From NCBI GenBank assembly GCA_964553405.1, contig CAZKLS010000002.1, positions 16,269-80,268 on the forward strand: DNA of 64,000 bases, written 5' to 3'. Position 1 is the first letter of the stretch. Each line of letters opens with the position of its first letter. This DNA is from DATIRA01 sp964553405 (GTDB lineage Bacteria > Pseudomonadota > Gammaproteobacteria > Steroidobacterales > Steroidobacteraceae). This document shows, piece after piece, positions 8,512 to 17,745 of the stretch. Under the pieces are notes generated by a model that ran no database searches, had not been told where the DNA came from, and was given only the letters and a program-made list of their open reading frames with translations. The position numbers were made by a program, and so were the translations under genes.

Positions 8512-10176
8512 TCAGCCCCTCGCCGCTTCGTCCACGATCGTCGGCGAGCCGGTCGCGTTCAGCACCGTGTCGAGCACGATCTGGGTCTGCACGCCGGCGA
8601 TGCCGTCCACGGCCAGGCGATGTTGCCGCTGGAAGTCCTGCACCCGCCGGGTGAGGTCCTCGTCGTACACGTCGCTGGTGACCGGCGCGGGCGCGAGCCC
8701 TTCCGCCAGCTGCAGGCTCTCGCGCAGCCAGCGCACGTCCTCGCCGCGCATGCCCGGGCCCAGCGCCTTGACGACCGCGATCGGCGGGCGCCACAGCAGC
8801 AGGAAGTCGCCGAACCAGTAGCGCGAGAGATCGGTGATGGGCAGGTCGATCCGATCCGCGCCCAGCTCGATCGTCGCCGTTTCGTCGTCCAGTCCGGCCA
8901 GGACGACCTGGTGCGTACGCCCGACGTCGTCGGTCAGCGTCAGGATGGCGGGGCGGTTCAGCGTCCGCAGCTGCGCCCAGGATCCCTTCTGGAACAGGCA
9001 CTCCAGCCCCTGGCCGACGGCCTGTTCGCAGCCGCGCCCGCGCCCCGGGTCGTAGCTGGCTCCCCAGAGCGAGAAAAGCGTTCCGAGCGCGGCCTCGGTC
9101 GTGGTCTCGTTGGCTCGATGCACCAGCAGTTGCTCGATCGCTGGCGGCGAGGGCGCGAGCACCGGCTCGACAGGCTCCGCTGGCGGCGCGGCTGTCGCGA
9201 CCTGCGTCACCGGGTCGCCTGCGTCGGCGCGCTCGGCGCCGGCGACCGGAACATCGAGCCCGGCCGGCCGGTCACGCTTCAGCGACCACAGCCCGAATCC
9301 GATCAGCGCCAGCGCCGCGGCGAGCGCCGCGGCGGTTCCCCACTTGAGCCATGGCGCGGGAACCGGACGACCGTACACCTCCGACGCGGCCTGGCGGATC
9401 AGTCCCGCGCCGACGCGATGGTCCTCTCGCGTGAACGCGCCGAGCAGTGCGCGGTCGCAGATCACGTTGATCACGCGGGGGATGCCGCCACTCAGCCGGT
9501 GCACCTCGCGCAGCGCGGCGCGCGAGAAGGCCTCGGCCGTCGCGCCTGCGACCCGCATGCGATGCTTCACGTAGCCGGCGGATTCCTCCGCCGACAACGG
9601 ACTCAGGTGGTATCGGCCGGTGATGCGCTGTGCCAGCTGCCGCAGGTCCGGCTGGTCGAGCAAGGCCCTGAGCTCCGGCTGCCCGATCAGGATGATCTGC
9701 AGCAGCTTCGTCGTGGCCGTCTCGAGGTTGGTCAGCAGCCGCACCTGCTCGAGCGTCTGGGGACTCAGGTTCTGCGCCTCGTCAACTATCAGCACGACCC
9801 GGCGCCCGCGGGCATGGGTTTCGAGCAGGTGGCGGCCGAGCAGGTCCATCAGCGTCTTGGTGCTGCCGCGGCCCGGCTCCGGCACTTGGATGTGCAGTTC
9901 CTCGCATATCGTGAGCAGGAACTCGGCCGGCGTGATGCGGGGATTCAGGATCAGCGCCACGTCCGCATGGGATGGCAGCTGCTCCAGCAGGCTACGGATG
10001 ATCGTGGTCTTTCCGGTGCCGACCTCGCCGGTCAGCTGCACGAATCCGCCCGCCTCGTTGATGCCGTAGAGCAGGTGCGCGAGCGCCTCGGCATGCCGCT
10101 CGCTCAGGTAGAGGTAGCGGGGATCCGGCGTGATGGCGAAGGGCTTTTCCTGGAGCCCGAAAAAACTCGTGTACAT
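8512..10176 (-). CDS. gspA: ExeA/GspA-like AAA ATPase with peptidoglycan-binding domain
   Basis: A 554-residue ExeA-type protein. The N-terminal half is an AAA ATPase (typical opening MYTSFFGLQEKPFAITPDPRY, Walker A GEVGTGKT at 50-57, Walker B VVLIVDEAQN). A membrane segment near residues 275-295 is followed by a Pro-rich linker and a periplasmic part whose last 80 residues carry a peptidoglycan-binding repeat (GEDVRWLRESLQL, DLTRRVQDFQRQH, DGIAGVQT). It uses ATP on the cytoplasmic side to help GspB deposit the secretin. It heads the operon GspA-GspB-DAK2/DegV-PLP lyase. Confidence 0.93.
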   Translation of the reverse strand: MYTSFFGLQEKPFAITPDPRYLYLSERHAEALAHLLYGINEAGGFVQLTGEVGTGKTTIIRSLLEQLPSHADVALILNPRITPAEFLLTICEELHIQVPEPGRGSTKTLMDLLGRHLLETHARGRRVVLIVDEAQNLSPQTLEQVRLLTNLETATTKLLQIILIGQPELRALLDQPDLRQLAQRITGRYHLSPLSAEESAGYVKHRMRVAGATAEAFSRAALREVHRLSGGIPRVINVICDRALLGAFTREDHRVGAGLIRQAASEVYGRPVPAPWLKWGTAAALAAALALIGFGLWSLKRDRPAGLDVPVAGAERADAGDPVTQVATAAPPAEPVEPVLAPSPPAIEQLLVHRANETTTEAALGTLFSLWGASYDPGRGRGCEQAVGQGLECLFQKGSWAQLRTLNRPAILTLTDDVGRTHQVVLAGLDDETATIELGADRIDLPITDLSRYWFGDFLLLWRPPIAVVKALGPGMRGEDVRWLRESLQLAEGLAPAPVTSDVYDEDLTRRVQDFQRQHRLAVDGIAGVQTQIVLDTVLNATGSPTIVDEAARG

Positions 10177-10307
10177 CTGGGTTTGGGGCCGTTTCCGGCG
10201 CCTTGGCGGTCCACAATGATGCCTGTGCGGGTCCGGGATGACTAGCGCCGCCGGGGTGCTGCGCCGAAGTCATCGGGAGCGCCGCCCGCGGCCACTGCCG
10301 CCTTGCG

Positions 10308-11504
10308 TCAGCGACGCCGTCCCCGGGCCGGCTGCCCGCCCGGCCCGGCGAGCGTGCTGGCTCTCGCGACTGCAACCCGGCCGAAGCGTTCGCGAATCCG
10401 GTCCACCGTCGCGTCGAGCTGCCGGTTCCGGGTCGTCTGCGGCACGGTGAACAGTTCGAGCTGGGACGCGGGCGCGAGGCCGCTCACGCCGACGCCGAGC
10501 AGCCGCAGCGCCGAGCCCGGCTCGCTCGCGCGCCATGACTCGAACAACTCCAGGGCGATCGTGGTCAGCACCTGCGTCTCCTGGGTGGGGGGCTCGAAAT
10601 GCCTCTGCCGCGTGCAGGTGGCGAAGTCGCCACGGCGGATCTTGACCACGACGCAGCTCGCCGTGAGCCCCTTCGCGCGCAGTCGTGCGCCGATCCTGTC
10701 CGCGAGCTGCACCAGCTCCGAGCGAAGTCGCGCAGGCTCGGCGATGTCCGCATCGAAGGTCTCTTCCGCGCTGATCTGCTTCTCGTCCCGGTCCGGCACG
10801 ACGGGCCGGTCGTCGATGCCGGCCGCGCGCTGCCGGACGAGTTCGGCGTGGCGGCCGAATACCGTCCTCAGTCGGGCCGCGTCCGCGACCCGCAGCTCAC
10901 CGAGCGTGCGGATGCCCAGCGCCTCGACCCTGGCCGCCGTCTTCGCGCCGAGCCCGGACAACCGGCGGACCGGCAGCGGGTCGAGCACCGCGTTGACCTC
11001 GGCGGCGCTCACCACGACCAGCCCGTCGGGCTTCTCGAGGTCCGAGGCGATCTTGGCCACCAGCTTGTTCGGTGCGACGCCGACCGAAGCCGCAAGCCCG
11101 GTCCGCTCCCGGACCCGGCGCTTGACCTGCCGTGCGACCCGCTCCCCGTCGCCGTCGAGCGTTGCGCCCGCCGTCACGTCGAGGAATGCCTCGTCCAGCG
11201 ACAGTCCCTGCACCAGCGGCGTGAACTCATTGAAGATGCCGAAAATCTGGCGCGAAATCGCCTGGTAGTGCGACATCCGCGGCTGGACGCAGACGGCCTG
11301 CGGGCAACGACGCAGTGCTTCGCGCATCGGCATGGCCGAGCGCACGCCGAAGGCGCGCACCTCGTAGCTCGCGGCTGCCACGACGCCCCGCCCGCCGGTG
11401 CCGCCCACGATCACCGGGCGGCCGCGCAGCGCGGCGTCGTCGCGCTGTTCGATGGACGCGTAGAAAGCATCCATGTCAACGTGCAGGATCACCCGCCCAT
11501 CCAT
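10308..11504 (-). CDS. dinB: DNA polymerase IV (Y family)
   Basis: A 398-residue Y-family translesion polymerase. The catalytic acidic residues sit in ILHVDMDAFYASIEQ (Asp10) and GLSLDEAFLDVT; the finger region (RGRPVIVGG, AASYEVRAFGVRSAMP), helix-hairpin-helix (RLSGLGAKTAARVEALGI) and little-finger domain (EETFDADI...) are all present. I chose the ATG at 11504 (MDGRVILHVD) over an upstream in-frame one at 11552 because the family starts immediately before the first Asp. The C-terminus is basic and Gly-rich rather than carrying an obvious QLxLF-type beta-clamp peptide, although ASQLELFTV near residue 360 resembles one. Confidence 0.95.
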   Translation of the reverse strand: MDGRVILHVDMDAFYASIEQRDDAALRGRPVIVGGTGGRGVVAAASYEVRAFGVRSAMPMREALRRCPQAVCVQPRMSHYQAISRQIFGIFNEFTPLVQGLSLDEAFLDVTAGATLDGDGERVARQVKRRVRERTGLAASVGVAPNKLVAKIASDLEKPDGLVVVSAAEVNAVLDPLPVRRLSGLGAKTAARVEALGIRTLGELRVADAARLRTVFGRHAELVRQRAAGIDDRPVVPDRDEKQISAEETFDADIAEPARLRSELVQLADRIGARLRAKGLTASCVVVKIRRGDFATCTRQRHFEPPTQETQVLTTIALELFESWRASEPGSALRLLGVGVSGLAPASQLELFTVPQTTRNRQLDATVDRIRERFGRVAVARASTLAGPGGQPARGRRR

Positions 11505-11592
11505 CGCTGCTCCGAAGCCACGCGAGTGCCGGTCGCCCGCGGATGCTAGCACCGCGACCCGGCGGCCCGCCCGCGCTCGGCCCTCATCCGGT

Positions 11593-11621
11593 TTGAGTCG
11601 GGTTGCGAACCGGCGAATAAT
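11593..11621 (+). promoter_or_regulatory. Candidate sigma-70 promoter of sodB
   Basis: TTGAGT (11593-11598) and AATAAT (11616-11621) are separated by exactly 17 bases and lie about 60 bases upstream of the superoxide dismutase ATG. This is a reasonable -35/-10 pair in an otherwise GC-rich intergenic region. No clear Fur box was seen. Confidence 0.5.
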
Positions 11622-11679
11622 GCTCTTTTACCGGCGCGGACTGCTGCGCCGCCCCCCCGGGATTTACAGGAGACACCGC

Positions 11680-12288
11680 ATGTCCCACCACATCGAACTG
11701 CCCCCATTGCCCTACGCGCCCGATGCGCTCGCACCGGTGATCTCGGCCGAGACCATGTCGTTCCATTACGGCAAGCACCACAAGGCCTACGTCGACAACC
11801 TGAACAAGCTGGTCGCCGGCACCGAACACGCCGACACGCCGCTCGAGAAACTGATCGCCGCGGTCGCCGGCAAGGCCGACAAGGCCGGCATGTTCAACAA
11901 CGCCGCGCAGGTCTGGAACCACACGTTCTTCTGGAACAGCATGAAGCCCGGCGGCGGCGGCGCACCGGGCGGTGCGATTGCCGGCGCGATCGACGGTGCA
12001 TTCGGCAGCTACGAGAACTTCAAGAAGGAGTTCACGAACGCCGCGGTGACGCAGTTCGGCAGCGGCTGGGCGTGGCTGGTCGCGGACAAGGGTGCCGTCA
12101 AGCTCGTGAAGACGCCCAATGCCGAGACGCCGCTGACGCAGGGCGTCACGCCGCTGCTGACGATCGACGTCTGGGAGCACGCGTACTATCTGGACTACCA
12201 GAACCGCAGGCCTGATTTCGTCGCGGCGGTCATCGACAAGCTGCTCAACTGGGAGTTCGCGAACGCGAACCTCGCCCGGGCCGCCTGA
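11680..12288 (+). CDS. sodB: Superoxide dismutase [Fe]
   Basis: A 202-residue Fe/Mn-family superoxide dismutase. The metal ligands are in HYGKHHKAYV, NHTFFW, and DVWEHAYYLDYQNRRPDF. AAQVWNH, with Gln before WNH, is the pattern of Fe enzymes; Mn enzymes usually have Gly-Gly-His there and their Gln in the second half, where this protein keeps GSGWAW. No signal peptide, so cytoplasmic. AGGAGA precedes the ATG at 11680; the frame is open upstream to 11473 but the conserved N-terminus starts here. It converges on the DUF3667 gene with 6 bases between stops. Confidence 0.96.
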   Translation: MSHHIELPPLPYAPDALAPVISAETMSFHYGKHHKAYVDNLNKLVAGTEHADTPLEKLIAAVAGKADKAGMFNNAAQVWNHTFFWNSMKPGGGGAPGGAIAGAIDGAFGSYENFKKEFTNAAVTQFGSGWAWLVADKGAVKLVKTPNAETPLTQGVTPLLTIDVWEHAYYLDYQNRRPDFVAAVIDKLLNWEFANANLARAA

Positions 12289-12294
12289 GGCGGG

Positions 12295-13785
12295 TCAGAG
12301 CGTCAGTGCCGTGTACAGCAGCAGGCCGACGAGCGTGAGGCTCAGGCCGACCACGTAGGCGATGCCGAGCACGGCGTACTTGGCCGACGTGACGACGGGG
12401 CCCTGGCCGTACACTCTGCGCATCGCGCGGTACAGGTAGATCGGCAGGTAGATGACGAGTGCCGCGATTGCCACGCCCTCGGCAGCGGAGAGCCCCTTGC
12501 CGAGGGCCGTTTCGCCGGCCGTCCGCTGCAGCAGCTGCAGCAGCAGCACCGCGAGGCCGCCGAGGAAGAAGAACGCGTGGAAGTGAACCACGAACAGCAG
12601 GTGCTCGACGTAGTAACGTCCTGAACCGATGTAGAGCACGTACATCACCGCCGCGATCAGCGGCAGGAAGATGAACATCATCTTCGGGATGTTCTCGAAC
12701 ATCGCGCGGCCGAAGCTCGGCGAGTCGGCGACGATCTTGCGGCAGGCTTCCCTGAGGCGCGGCTCGTAACGCTCGAGCCCGGGGCTCAACTCCAGCGACA
12801 GGCTGCCTTTGCCGCAGGGGTCCGTCAGCGTCTTCTTGACCGGCTCGAGCTGCTCGGGCGTGAGCGAGCCGAGCTTGGTCATGAACTCGCTGCGGGCGGC
12901 CTCCCGCTCGGCCTCCGGCATTCGCTTCACGATGGCGTCGATCACGGCCACCAGCTCGGCGTCGAGTTCGGGCCTGGCTGAGCCGGCCGCGGGCTCGGGC
13001 GCGGCCGGGGCTTTTGCGCCGGCCTCGGGCTCGGGTGCAGTCGGGGCTTTTGCGCCGGCCTCGGGTTTGCCGTCGCGCGTGCCCAGCTGCAGGTTCAGGT
13101 TCGCGTCACCCTTGTCGTCCACGTTGACGCGCATGCCGGCCCCCGGGTCCGTGCCGAGGTTTGCGAGCAGGAAGAAGCCGACGCTCAGGATCAGGTACAT
13201 CCGGAACGGCGGCGTGTAATGCATGCGGCGGCCGCGCAGGAACTCCGCGGTCAGCAGCCCCGGCCGGAACGCGAGCGGGCGCAGCGTGCGCCAGACCCGG
13301 GAGTCCCATTCGAACAGGTCGCCGAACAGGTCCTTCAGCAGCCCCCAGAGCGAGAGCACCCGTACCCGGGCGCGCTGGCCGCAGTGCGAGCAGTGCTGGC
13401 CGGTCAGGACCTCGCCGCAGTTCAGGCAGTTCTCCGTCGAGAACTGGCCACGGATGAACTCCTCCCGCGAGGCGAGCGTCCGCTGCTCGGTCGAGATGCG
13501 ACCGCCGAAGCGCTCGACGCCCTGCGCGTCCATCCGTGCAGCGTGGTCGCGCAGGTAGTCGTCCAGGGCCGCCCGGTCGCGCAGCCGGTACCGGACCATC
13601 CGGCGGACGTGTGCCGGCGAGTCCGCGTCGGCCGCGAGTATCTCGGCCGAAAGGAAACCGTCGAACTGAAGGACGTCGGCGACGTGGTCCCGAAGCCAGG
13701 TATCGAAGTTCTTCTCGATCGCGGCGTCGGCCTCGAGTTCGACCTCGTAGGTGACGCCGGAGGGGCTTGGCAGCGCGTCGCTCAC
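12295..13785 (-). CDS. DUF4286/DUF3667 fusion membrane protein
   Basis: A 496-residue protein of unknown function joining two domains. Residues 1-105 look like DUF4286, a small ferredoxin-like fold (VTYEVELEADAAIEKNFDTW, DGFLSAEIL, YRLRDRAALDDYL). Residues about 115-210 and the C-terminal part match the DUF3667 layout: a zinc-ribbon with two CxxC pairs (CLNCGEVLTGQHCSHCGQR), a basic amphipathic segment, a first membrane segment (RMYLILSVGFFLLANLG) and three or so C-terminal membrane helices. Between them is a low-complexity linker of repeated PEAGAKAP units and a Glu-rich helical stretch. The zinc ribbon would face the cytoplasm. Function is unknown. Confidence 0.75.
   Translation of the reverse strand: MSDALPSPSGVTYEVELEADAAIEKNFDTWLRDHVADVLQFDGFLSAEILAADADSPAHVRRMVRYRLRDRAALDDYLRDHAARMDAQGVERFGGRISTEQRTLASREEFIRGQFSTENCLNCGEVLTGQHCSHCGQRARVRVLSLWGLLKDLFGDLFEWDSRVWRTLRPLAFRPGLLTAEFLRGRRMHYTPPFRMYLILSVGFFLLANLGTDPGAGMRVNVDDKGDANLNLQLGTRDGKPEAGAKAPTAPEPEAGAKAPAAPEPAAGSARPELDAELVAVIDAIVKRMPEAEREAARSEFMTKLGSLTPEQLEPVKKTLTDPCGKGSLSLELSPGLERYEPRLREACRKIVADSPSFGRAMFENIPKMMFIFLPLIAAVMYVLYIGSGRYYVEHLLFVVHFHAFFFLGGLAVLLLQLLQRTAGETALGKGLSAAEGVAIAALVIYLPIYLYRAMRRVYGQGPVVTSAKYAVLGIAYVVGLSLTLVGLLLYTALTL
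13006..13077. repeat. Tandem 36-base repeat inside the DUF3667 gene
   Basis: Two near-identical 36-base units, with the shared core CGGGGCTTTTGCGCCGGC starting at 13006 and again at 13042, encode the PEAGAKAP(T/A)APE linker repeats. The unit is a multiple of three, so copy-number change would keep the frame. Confidence 0.7.
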
Positions 13786-13872
13786 GCGCGCAGCTTAGCA
13801 AAGCGAACCCGCCCGAGGCCGCGGGACGCCGGCGTTGCGACGTCCGCGAGACCCCGGGTCGGCCTGCAGAGA

Positions 13873-16350
13873 TCAGGCGATGTGACGCAGCGGCCGGGCG
13901 TCCTGCTCGGCCTGCACGCCGGCCATCAGTTCCTCGGTCGTGAAGTCGTCGACGTGCACGAGCTCCATGACCTTGCCATCGTAGTCGCGCAGCAGCGCGG
14001 CCTCATCGGCGCTCAGTATCCCGGCCGCGAGGCCCTGCTCGATCTGTCCCGGCAGATCGAGCGCGGTCACGCGACCCGTCTTCACGCCGTCGACGCGCAG
14101 TCGCTTCTCGATCGGGGCGGCCCGGACGGAAAGCTCGAGCGCCTGCTGCAGCAGGCCGATCGGGTTGCCCGGCTCCACGGTCTTGTAGATGCCGTCGGCG
14201 AGCCGCTCGCGCGACTCCGAAGGCACCATCAGCTGCTCGACGATCTTCCGGCCGAGGCGGTCGCCGGGTGCGAAATACGTCCGGCCGCGCGGGAAGATCA
14301 CTACGCGCATCAACGCAGCCAGCCAGCGGTTCGGGAAGTTGCGCAGGAAGCCGTGCAGCTGCTCCTGCGCGGTGTACAGCAGCGTGCGGCAGCTCCACTC
14401 GACCAGTGGCAGGTCCGCTTCCTGACGTCCCTGGTTCTCGTAGTGCTTCAGCACCATCGACGCCAGGTACAGCGACGACAGCACGTCGCCGAGCCTGGCG
14501 GAGAGATGCTCCTTCTGCTTCAGGTAGCCGCCGAGCGTCAGCATCGCGACGTCGGTCGCGAACGCGAAGCGCGCGCTGAAGCTGTTGATGTGCTGGTAGT
14601 AGCGGCGCGTCGCGGCCGAGTCCGGCGTGCTGCTGAACCGTGCCAGCGTGGCGCCGGTCACCAGCGAGCGCGCCGCGTTGGAGAGCGTATAGCCGACGTG
14701 CCCGAACAGCGCCTCGTCGAAGTCGCGCAGGCTCTTCGCCTTGTCCTTGTCGCGCGCCGCGTTCATTTCCTTCAACACGAAGGGATGGCAGCGGATCGCG
14801 CCCTGGCCGAGGATCATCAGGCTGCGCGTGAGGATGTTCGCCCCCTCCACCGTGATGGCGACCGGGACGACCTGATAGCCCCTTCCGAGGTAGTTCTTCG
14901 GGCCCAGGCAGATGCCCTTGCCGCCCTGCACGTCCATCGCGTCGTTGGCGACCTTGCGGCCGAGCTCGGTGCAGTGGTACTTGAGCATCGCGGCCGGGAC
15001 CGCCGGCTTCTCGCCGGCGTCGATCGCGCCGCAGGTCACCGAGCGGGCGGCGTCCATGATGTAGGTGTAGCCGGCCATCCGCGCGATCGCGGCCTCGACG
15101 CCCTCGAACGTGCCCACGGGCTGGCTGAACTGCTTGCGGATGCGGGCGTACGCGGCGGTCGCGTACGTGCCGGCCTTCGAGCCGCCGGTCGAATTGGACG
15201 GCAACGAGATGCAGCGGCCGACCGAGAGCTGCTCGACCAGCATGCGCCAGCCCTGCCCGGCCATCTTCGGCCCGCCGATGATGAATTCCAGCGGCACGAA
15301 TACGTCCTTGCCGGACAGCGGACCGTTCTGGAAGGCGATGTTGAGCGGGAAGTGTCGCCTGCCGATGCTGACGCCGGGCGTGTTGCGCGGAATCAGCGCG
15401 CAGGTGATGCCGTAGTCGGTCTTCTCTCCGCCCATCAGCCGGTCGGGATCGTACAGACGGAAGGCGAGGCCGATCACGGTCGCGACCGGCGCGAGCGTGA
15501 TGTAGCGCTTCGAGAAATTGAGCCTGAGGCCGATGACTTCCCGGCCTTCGTAGACGCCCTTGCAGACCACGCCGGTGTCCGGGATCGACGCCGCGTCCGA
15601 CCCGGCGCGCGGACCGGTCAGCGCGAAACAGGGCACTTCGTCGCCACGGGCGAGCCGGGGCAGGTAGTAGTCCTTCTGCTCCTCGGTGCCGTAGTGCAGC
15701 AGCAGCTCCGCGGGTCCGAGCGAGTTCGGCACCGCGACGGTCGAGGAGGCCGTGGCACTGCGGCTCGCGAGCTTCACCAGCACGCACGAATGCGCATAGG
15801 CGGAAAACCCGAGCCCGCCGTACTTCTTCGGGATGATCATCGCGAAGAAGCCCTTCTGCTTCAGGAAGTCCCAGACCTGCGGCGGCAGGTCCGCGCGGCG
15901 GTGGGTGATGTCCCACTCGTCGAGCATCCGGCACAGATCCTCGCAGGGCCCGTCGAGAAACGCCTGCTCCTCGGCCGTCAGCGCCGGAGGCTGGGCCGAC
16001 AGCAGCTTCGGCCAGTCCGGCTTGCCGGTGAACAGCTCCCCGTCCCACCACACCGTGCCCGCCTCGAGCGCCTCGCGCTCGGTACTCGACATCGACGGCA
16101 GCATGCGGCGGTAGACCATCAGGAACGGCTTAGTGACGAAGCGCGTTCGCAAAGCGTCGAGGTTCAGCAATGCGAGCAGGCCGAAGCCGATCCACAACGT
16201 GACCAGCCAGGGCAGGCCGGCGTTGCCGAAGTAGCTGTACGCCAGCAGCGCGAGGCCCGCGACGACGGTCGAGCGGGCCAGCGACACGCGCTGGTAGGTC
16301 AGGTAGAGCGCGCCGCCGAAAAACAGCAGCAACCAGAAGAGCGTCATCAC
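13873..16350 (-). CDS. fadE: Acyl-CoA dehydrogenase FadE
   Basis: An 825-residue FadE-type acyl-CoA dehydrogenase, the length expected for the E. coli FadE class (814 residues). It has two N-terminal membrane segments (about residues 2-20 and 28-65), then the acyl-CoA dehydrogenase N, middle and C domains (FALTGPRAGSDAASIPD, RKQFSQPVGTFEGVEAAIARMAG, DVQGGKGICLGPKNYLGRGY, ITVEGANILTRS) and the FadE-specific C-terminal domain. It catalyses the first oxidation of fatty-acid beta-oxidation, passing electrons to ETF. MM at the start makes 16350 or 16347 possible. It stands alone with 278 bases to the mdh stop. Confidence 0.95.
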   Translation of the reverse strand: MMTLFWLLLFFGGALYLTYQRVSLARSTVVAGLALLAYSYFGNAGLPWLVTLWIGFGLLALLNLDALRTRFVTKPFLMVYRRMLPSMSSTEREALEAGTVWWDGELFTGKPDWPKLLSAQPPALTAEEQAFLDGPCEDLCRMLDEWDITHRRADLPPQVWDFLKQKGFFAMIIPKKYGGLGFSAYAHSCVLVKLASRSATASSTVAVPNSLGPAELLLHYGTEEQKDYYLPRLARGDEVPCFALTGPRAGSDAASIPDTGVVCKGVYEGREVIGLRLNFSKRYITLAPVATVIGLAFRLYDPDRLMGGEKTDYGITCALIPRNTPGVSIGRRHFPLNIAFQNGPLSGKDVFVPLEFIIGGPKMAGQGWRMLVEQLSVGRCISLPSNSTGGSKAGTYATAAYARIRKQFSQPVGTFEGVEAAIARMAGYTYIMDAARSVTCGAIDAGEKPAVPAAMLKYHCTELGRKVANDAMDVQGGKGICLGPKNYLGRGYQVVPVAITVEGANILTRSLMILGQGAIRCHPFVLKEMNAARDKDKAKSLRDFDEALFGHVGYTLSNAARSLVTGATLARFSSTPDSAATRRYYQHINSFSARFAFATDVAMLTLGGYLKQKEHLSARLGDVLSSLYLASMVLKHYENQGRQEADLPLVEWSCRTLLYTAQEQLHGFLRNFPNRWLAALMRVVIFPRGRTYFAPGDRLGRKIVEQLMVPSESRERLADGIYKTVEPGNPIGLLQQALELSVRAAPIEKRLRVDGVKTGRVTALDLPGQIEQGLAAGILSADEAALLRDYDGKVMELVHVDDFTTEELMAGVQAEQDARPLRHIA

Positions 16351-16516
16351 GACCAGCAGTCCTCGAGGCGGGCCGGGCCCGGTGTTACGCCCGACTATGC
16401 CGAAGATTGCTGCAGTGCCGCAAGTTCCAATACTTCAGGCCGGGCACCAGAACCTTTCGCAGTGGCCCCCGGATCTGGATGAGCGCTGCGGCGCGCGATG
16501 TCTTTTTGCGCCGCAG

Positions 16517-16528
16517 TAAACGTGTTCA
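16517..16528. promoter_or_regulatory. Imperfect dyad upstream of fadE
   Basis: TAAACGTGTTCA is an imperfect palindrome (TAAAC/GTTCA arms) in the only AT-rich part of the 278-base gap upstream of fadE. PsrA and FadR family regulators of beta-oxidation recognise AAAC/GTTT-type dyads, so this may be an operator, but the match is loose. Confidence 0.2.
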
Positions 16529-16560
16529 ATCAGTTACATAAGAGGACTGCGCTGCCGAGG

Positions 16561-16593
16561 CGCCGCCGGGCGCAGCTGGGCCGCCCGGCGGCG
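16561..16593 (-). terminator. GC-rich hairpin downstream of mdh
   Basis: CGCCGCCGGGCG (16561-16572) pairs perfectly with CGCCCGGCGGCG (16582-16593) across a 9-base loop, 36 bases past the mdh stop. There is no T-run on the mdh strand, so it is either a poor intrinsic terminator or a 3'-end stabilising hairpin. Confidence 0.35.
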
Positions 16594-16628
16594 CGATGCC
16601 TGTGCTGGCAGCAGCGCCAGACCCGATG

Positions 16629-17606
16629 TCAGAGCAGGTCCTTGACTCCGTCGCGCTCCTCGGTCAGCTCCTTGTGCGTCGCGTCCATCCGCGCGCGGCT
16701 GAAGGGGTTGATCTCGAGGCCCTGGACGATCTCGTAGGCACCGCCACTGCAGGTCACCGGGAAGCCGTAGATCACGCCCTCCGGTACGCCGTAGCTGCCG
16801 TCGGAGGGAATGCCCATGCTGACCCAGTCGCCCTCGGGCGTGCCCTTGACCCAGTCGTGGATGTGGTCGATGGCCGCGGATGCGGCCGAAGCCGCCGAGG
16901 ATGCGCCGCGCGCCTTGATGATCGCCGCGCCGCGCTGCTGCACGGTCGGGATGAACGTCTCGCTGTACCAGGCCTGGTCAACCAGCGACAGCGCGGGCTT
17001 GCCGTCGACGACGACGTGATGCAGGTCCGGGTACTGCGTCGAGGAGTGATTGCCCCAGATGATCATCTTGTGAATCTGCGTGACGTGCTTGCCGGTCTTC
17101 TCCGCGAGCTGCGACAGCGCACGGTTGTGATCGAGGCGGACCATCGCCGTGAAGTTCTTCGGATCGAGACCCGGAGCATTTTTCATCGCGATCAGCGAGT
17201 TGGTATTCGCCGGATTGCCGACCACCAGCACGCGGACCTTGCGATCCGCGACGGCATCGAGCGCCTTGCCCTGCGCCGAAAAGATCTGTGCGTTGGCGAG
17301 CAGCAAGTCCTTGCGCTCCATGCCGGGGCCGCGGGGCCGCGCGCCCACCAGCAACGCGACGTTGCAGTCCTTGAACGCAACGTTCGCATCGTCGGTTGCG
17401 ACGATCCTGTTCAACGTCGGGAACGCGCAATCGTTGAGTTCCATCACCACGCCCTGCAGTGCGGCGAGCGCCGGAGTGATCTCGAGCAGGTGCAGGTTCA
17501 CGGGCTGGTCCGGGCCGAGCATCTGGCCGGAGGCGACCCGGAAGGCGAGTGCGTAGCCGATCTGGCCCGCCGCGCCCGTGATCGCGACGTTGACAGGAGT
17601 CTTCAT
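16629..17606 (-). CDS. mdh: Malate dehydrogenase
   Basis: A 325-residue NAD-dependent malate dehydrogenase of the 325-330 residue proteobacterial group (cytosolic MDH-like). The Rossmann motif is ITGAAGQIGYALAFR; the NAD-specificity Asp/Glu strand is LHLLEITPAL; substrate arginines lie in GARPRGPGMERKDLL; the catalytic pair is in VRLDHNRAL and IIWGNHSSTQYPD. The start at 17606 (MKTPVNVAITGAAGQ) is preceded by GGAGAG. The frame is open a further 141 bases upstream but that part has no family resemblance. The enzyme interconverts malate and oxaloacetate in the TCA cycle. Confidence 0.95.
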   Translation of the reverse strand: MKTPVNVAITGAAGQIGYALAFRVASGQMLGPDQPVNLHLLEITPALAALQGVVMELNDCAFPTLNRIVATDDANVAFKDCNVALLVGARPRGPGMERKDLLLANAQIFSAQGKALDAVADRKVRVLVVGNPANTNSLIAMKNAPGLDPKNFTAMVRLDHNRALSQLAEKTGKHVTQIHKMIIWGNHSSTQYPDLHHVVVDGKPALSLVDQAWYSETFIPTVQQRGAAIIKARGASSAASAASAAIDHIHDWVKGTPEGDWVSMGIPSDGSYGVPEGVIYGFPVTCSGGAYEIVQGLEINPFSRARMDATHKELTEERDGVKDLL

Positions 17607-17745
17607 TAGGGCTCTCCACTGATTATTAGACGTGCCCGGATTCGGCCGGGCGGCCACCGGGGTGGGCATCTTAGCAGCGGGTGCCCCCCCGCCCGCGTCA
17701 GGGACTGCCCTGATTCCCGGCCAGGACACCGCTTGACATCCAGTC

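Noticed and set aside
13219..16482. Very long open frame (over 1000 codons) on the plus strand across the FadE region
   Set aside because: It is the antisense of fadE. High GC keeps the opposite strand free of stops; its translation is Arg/Ala-rich with no domain.
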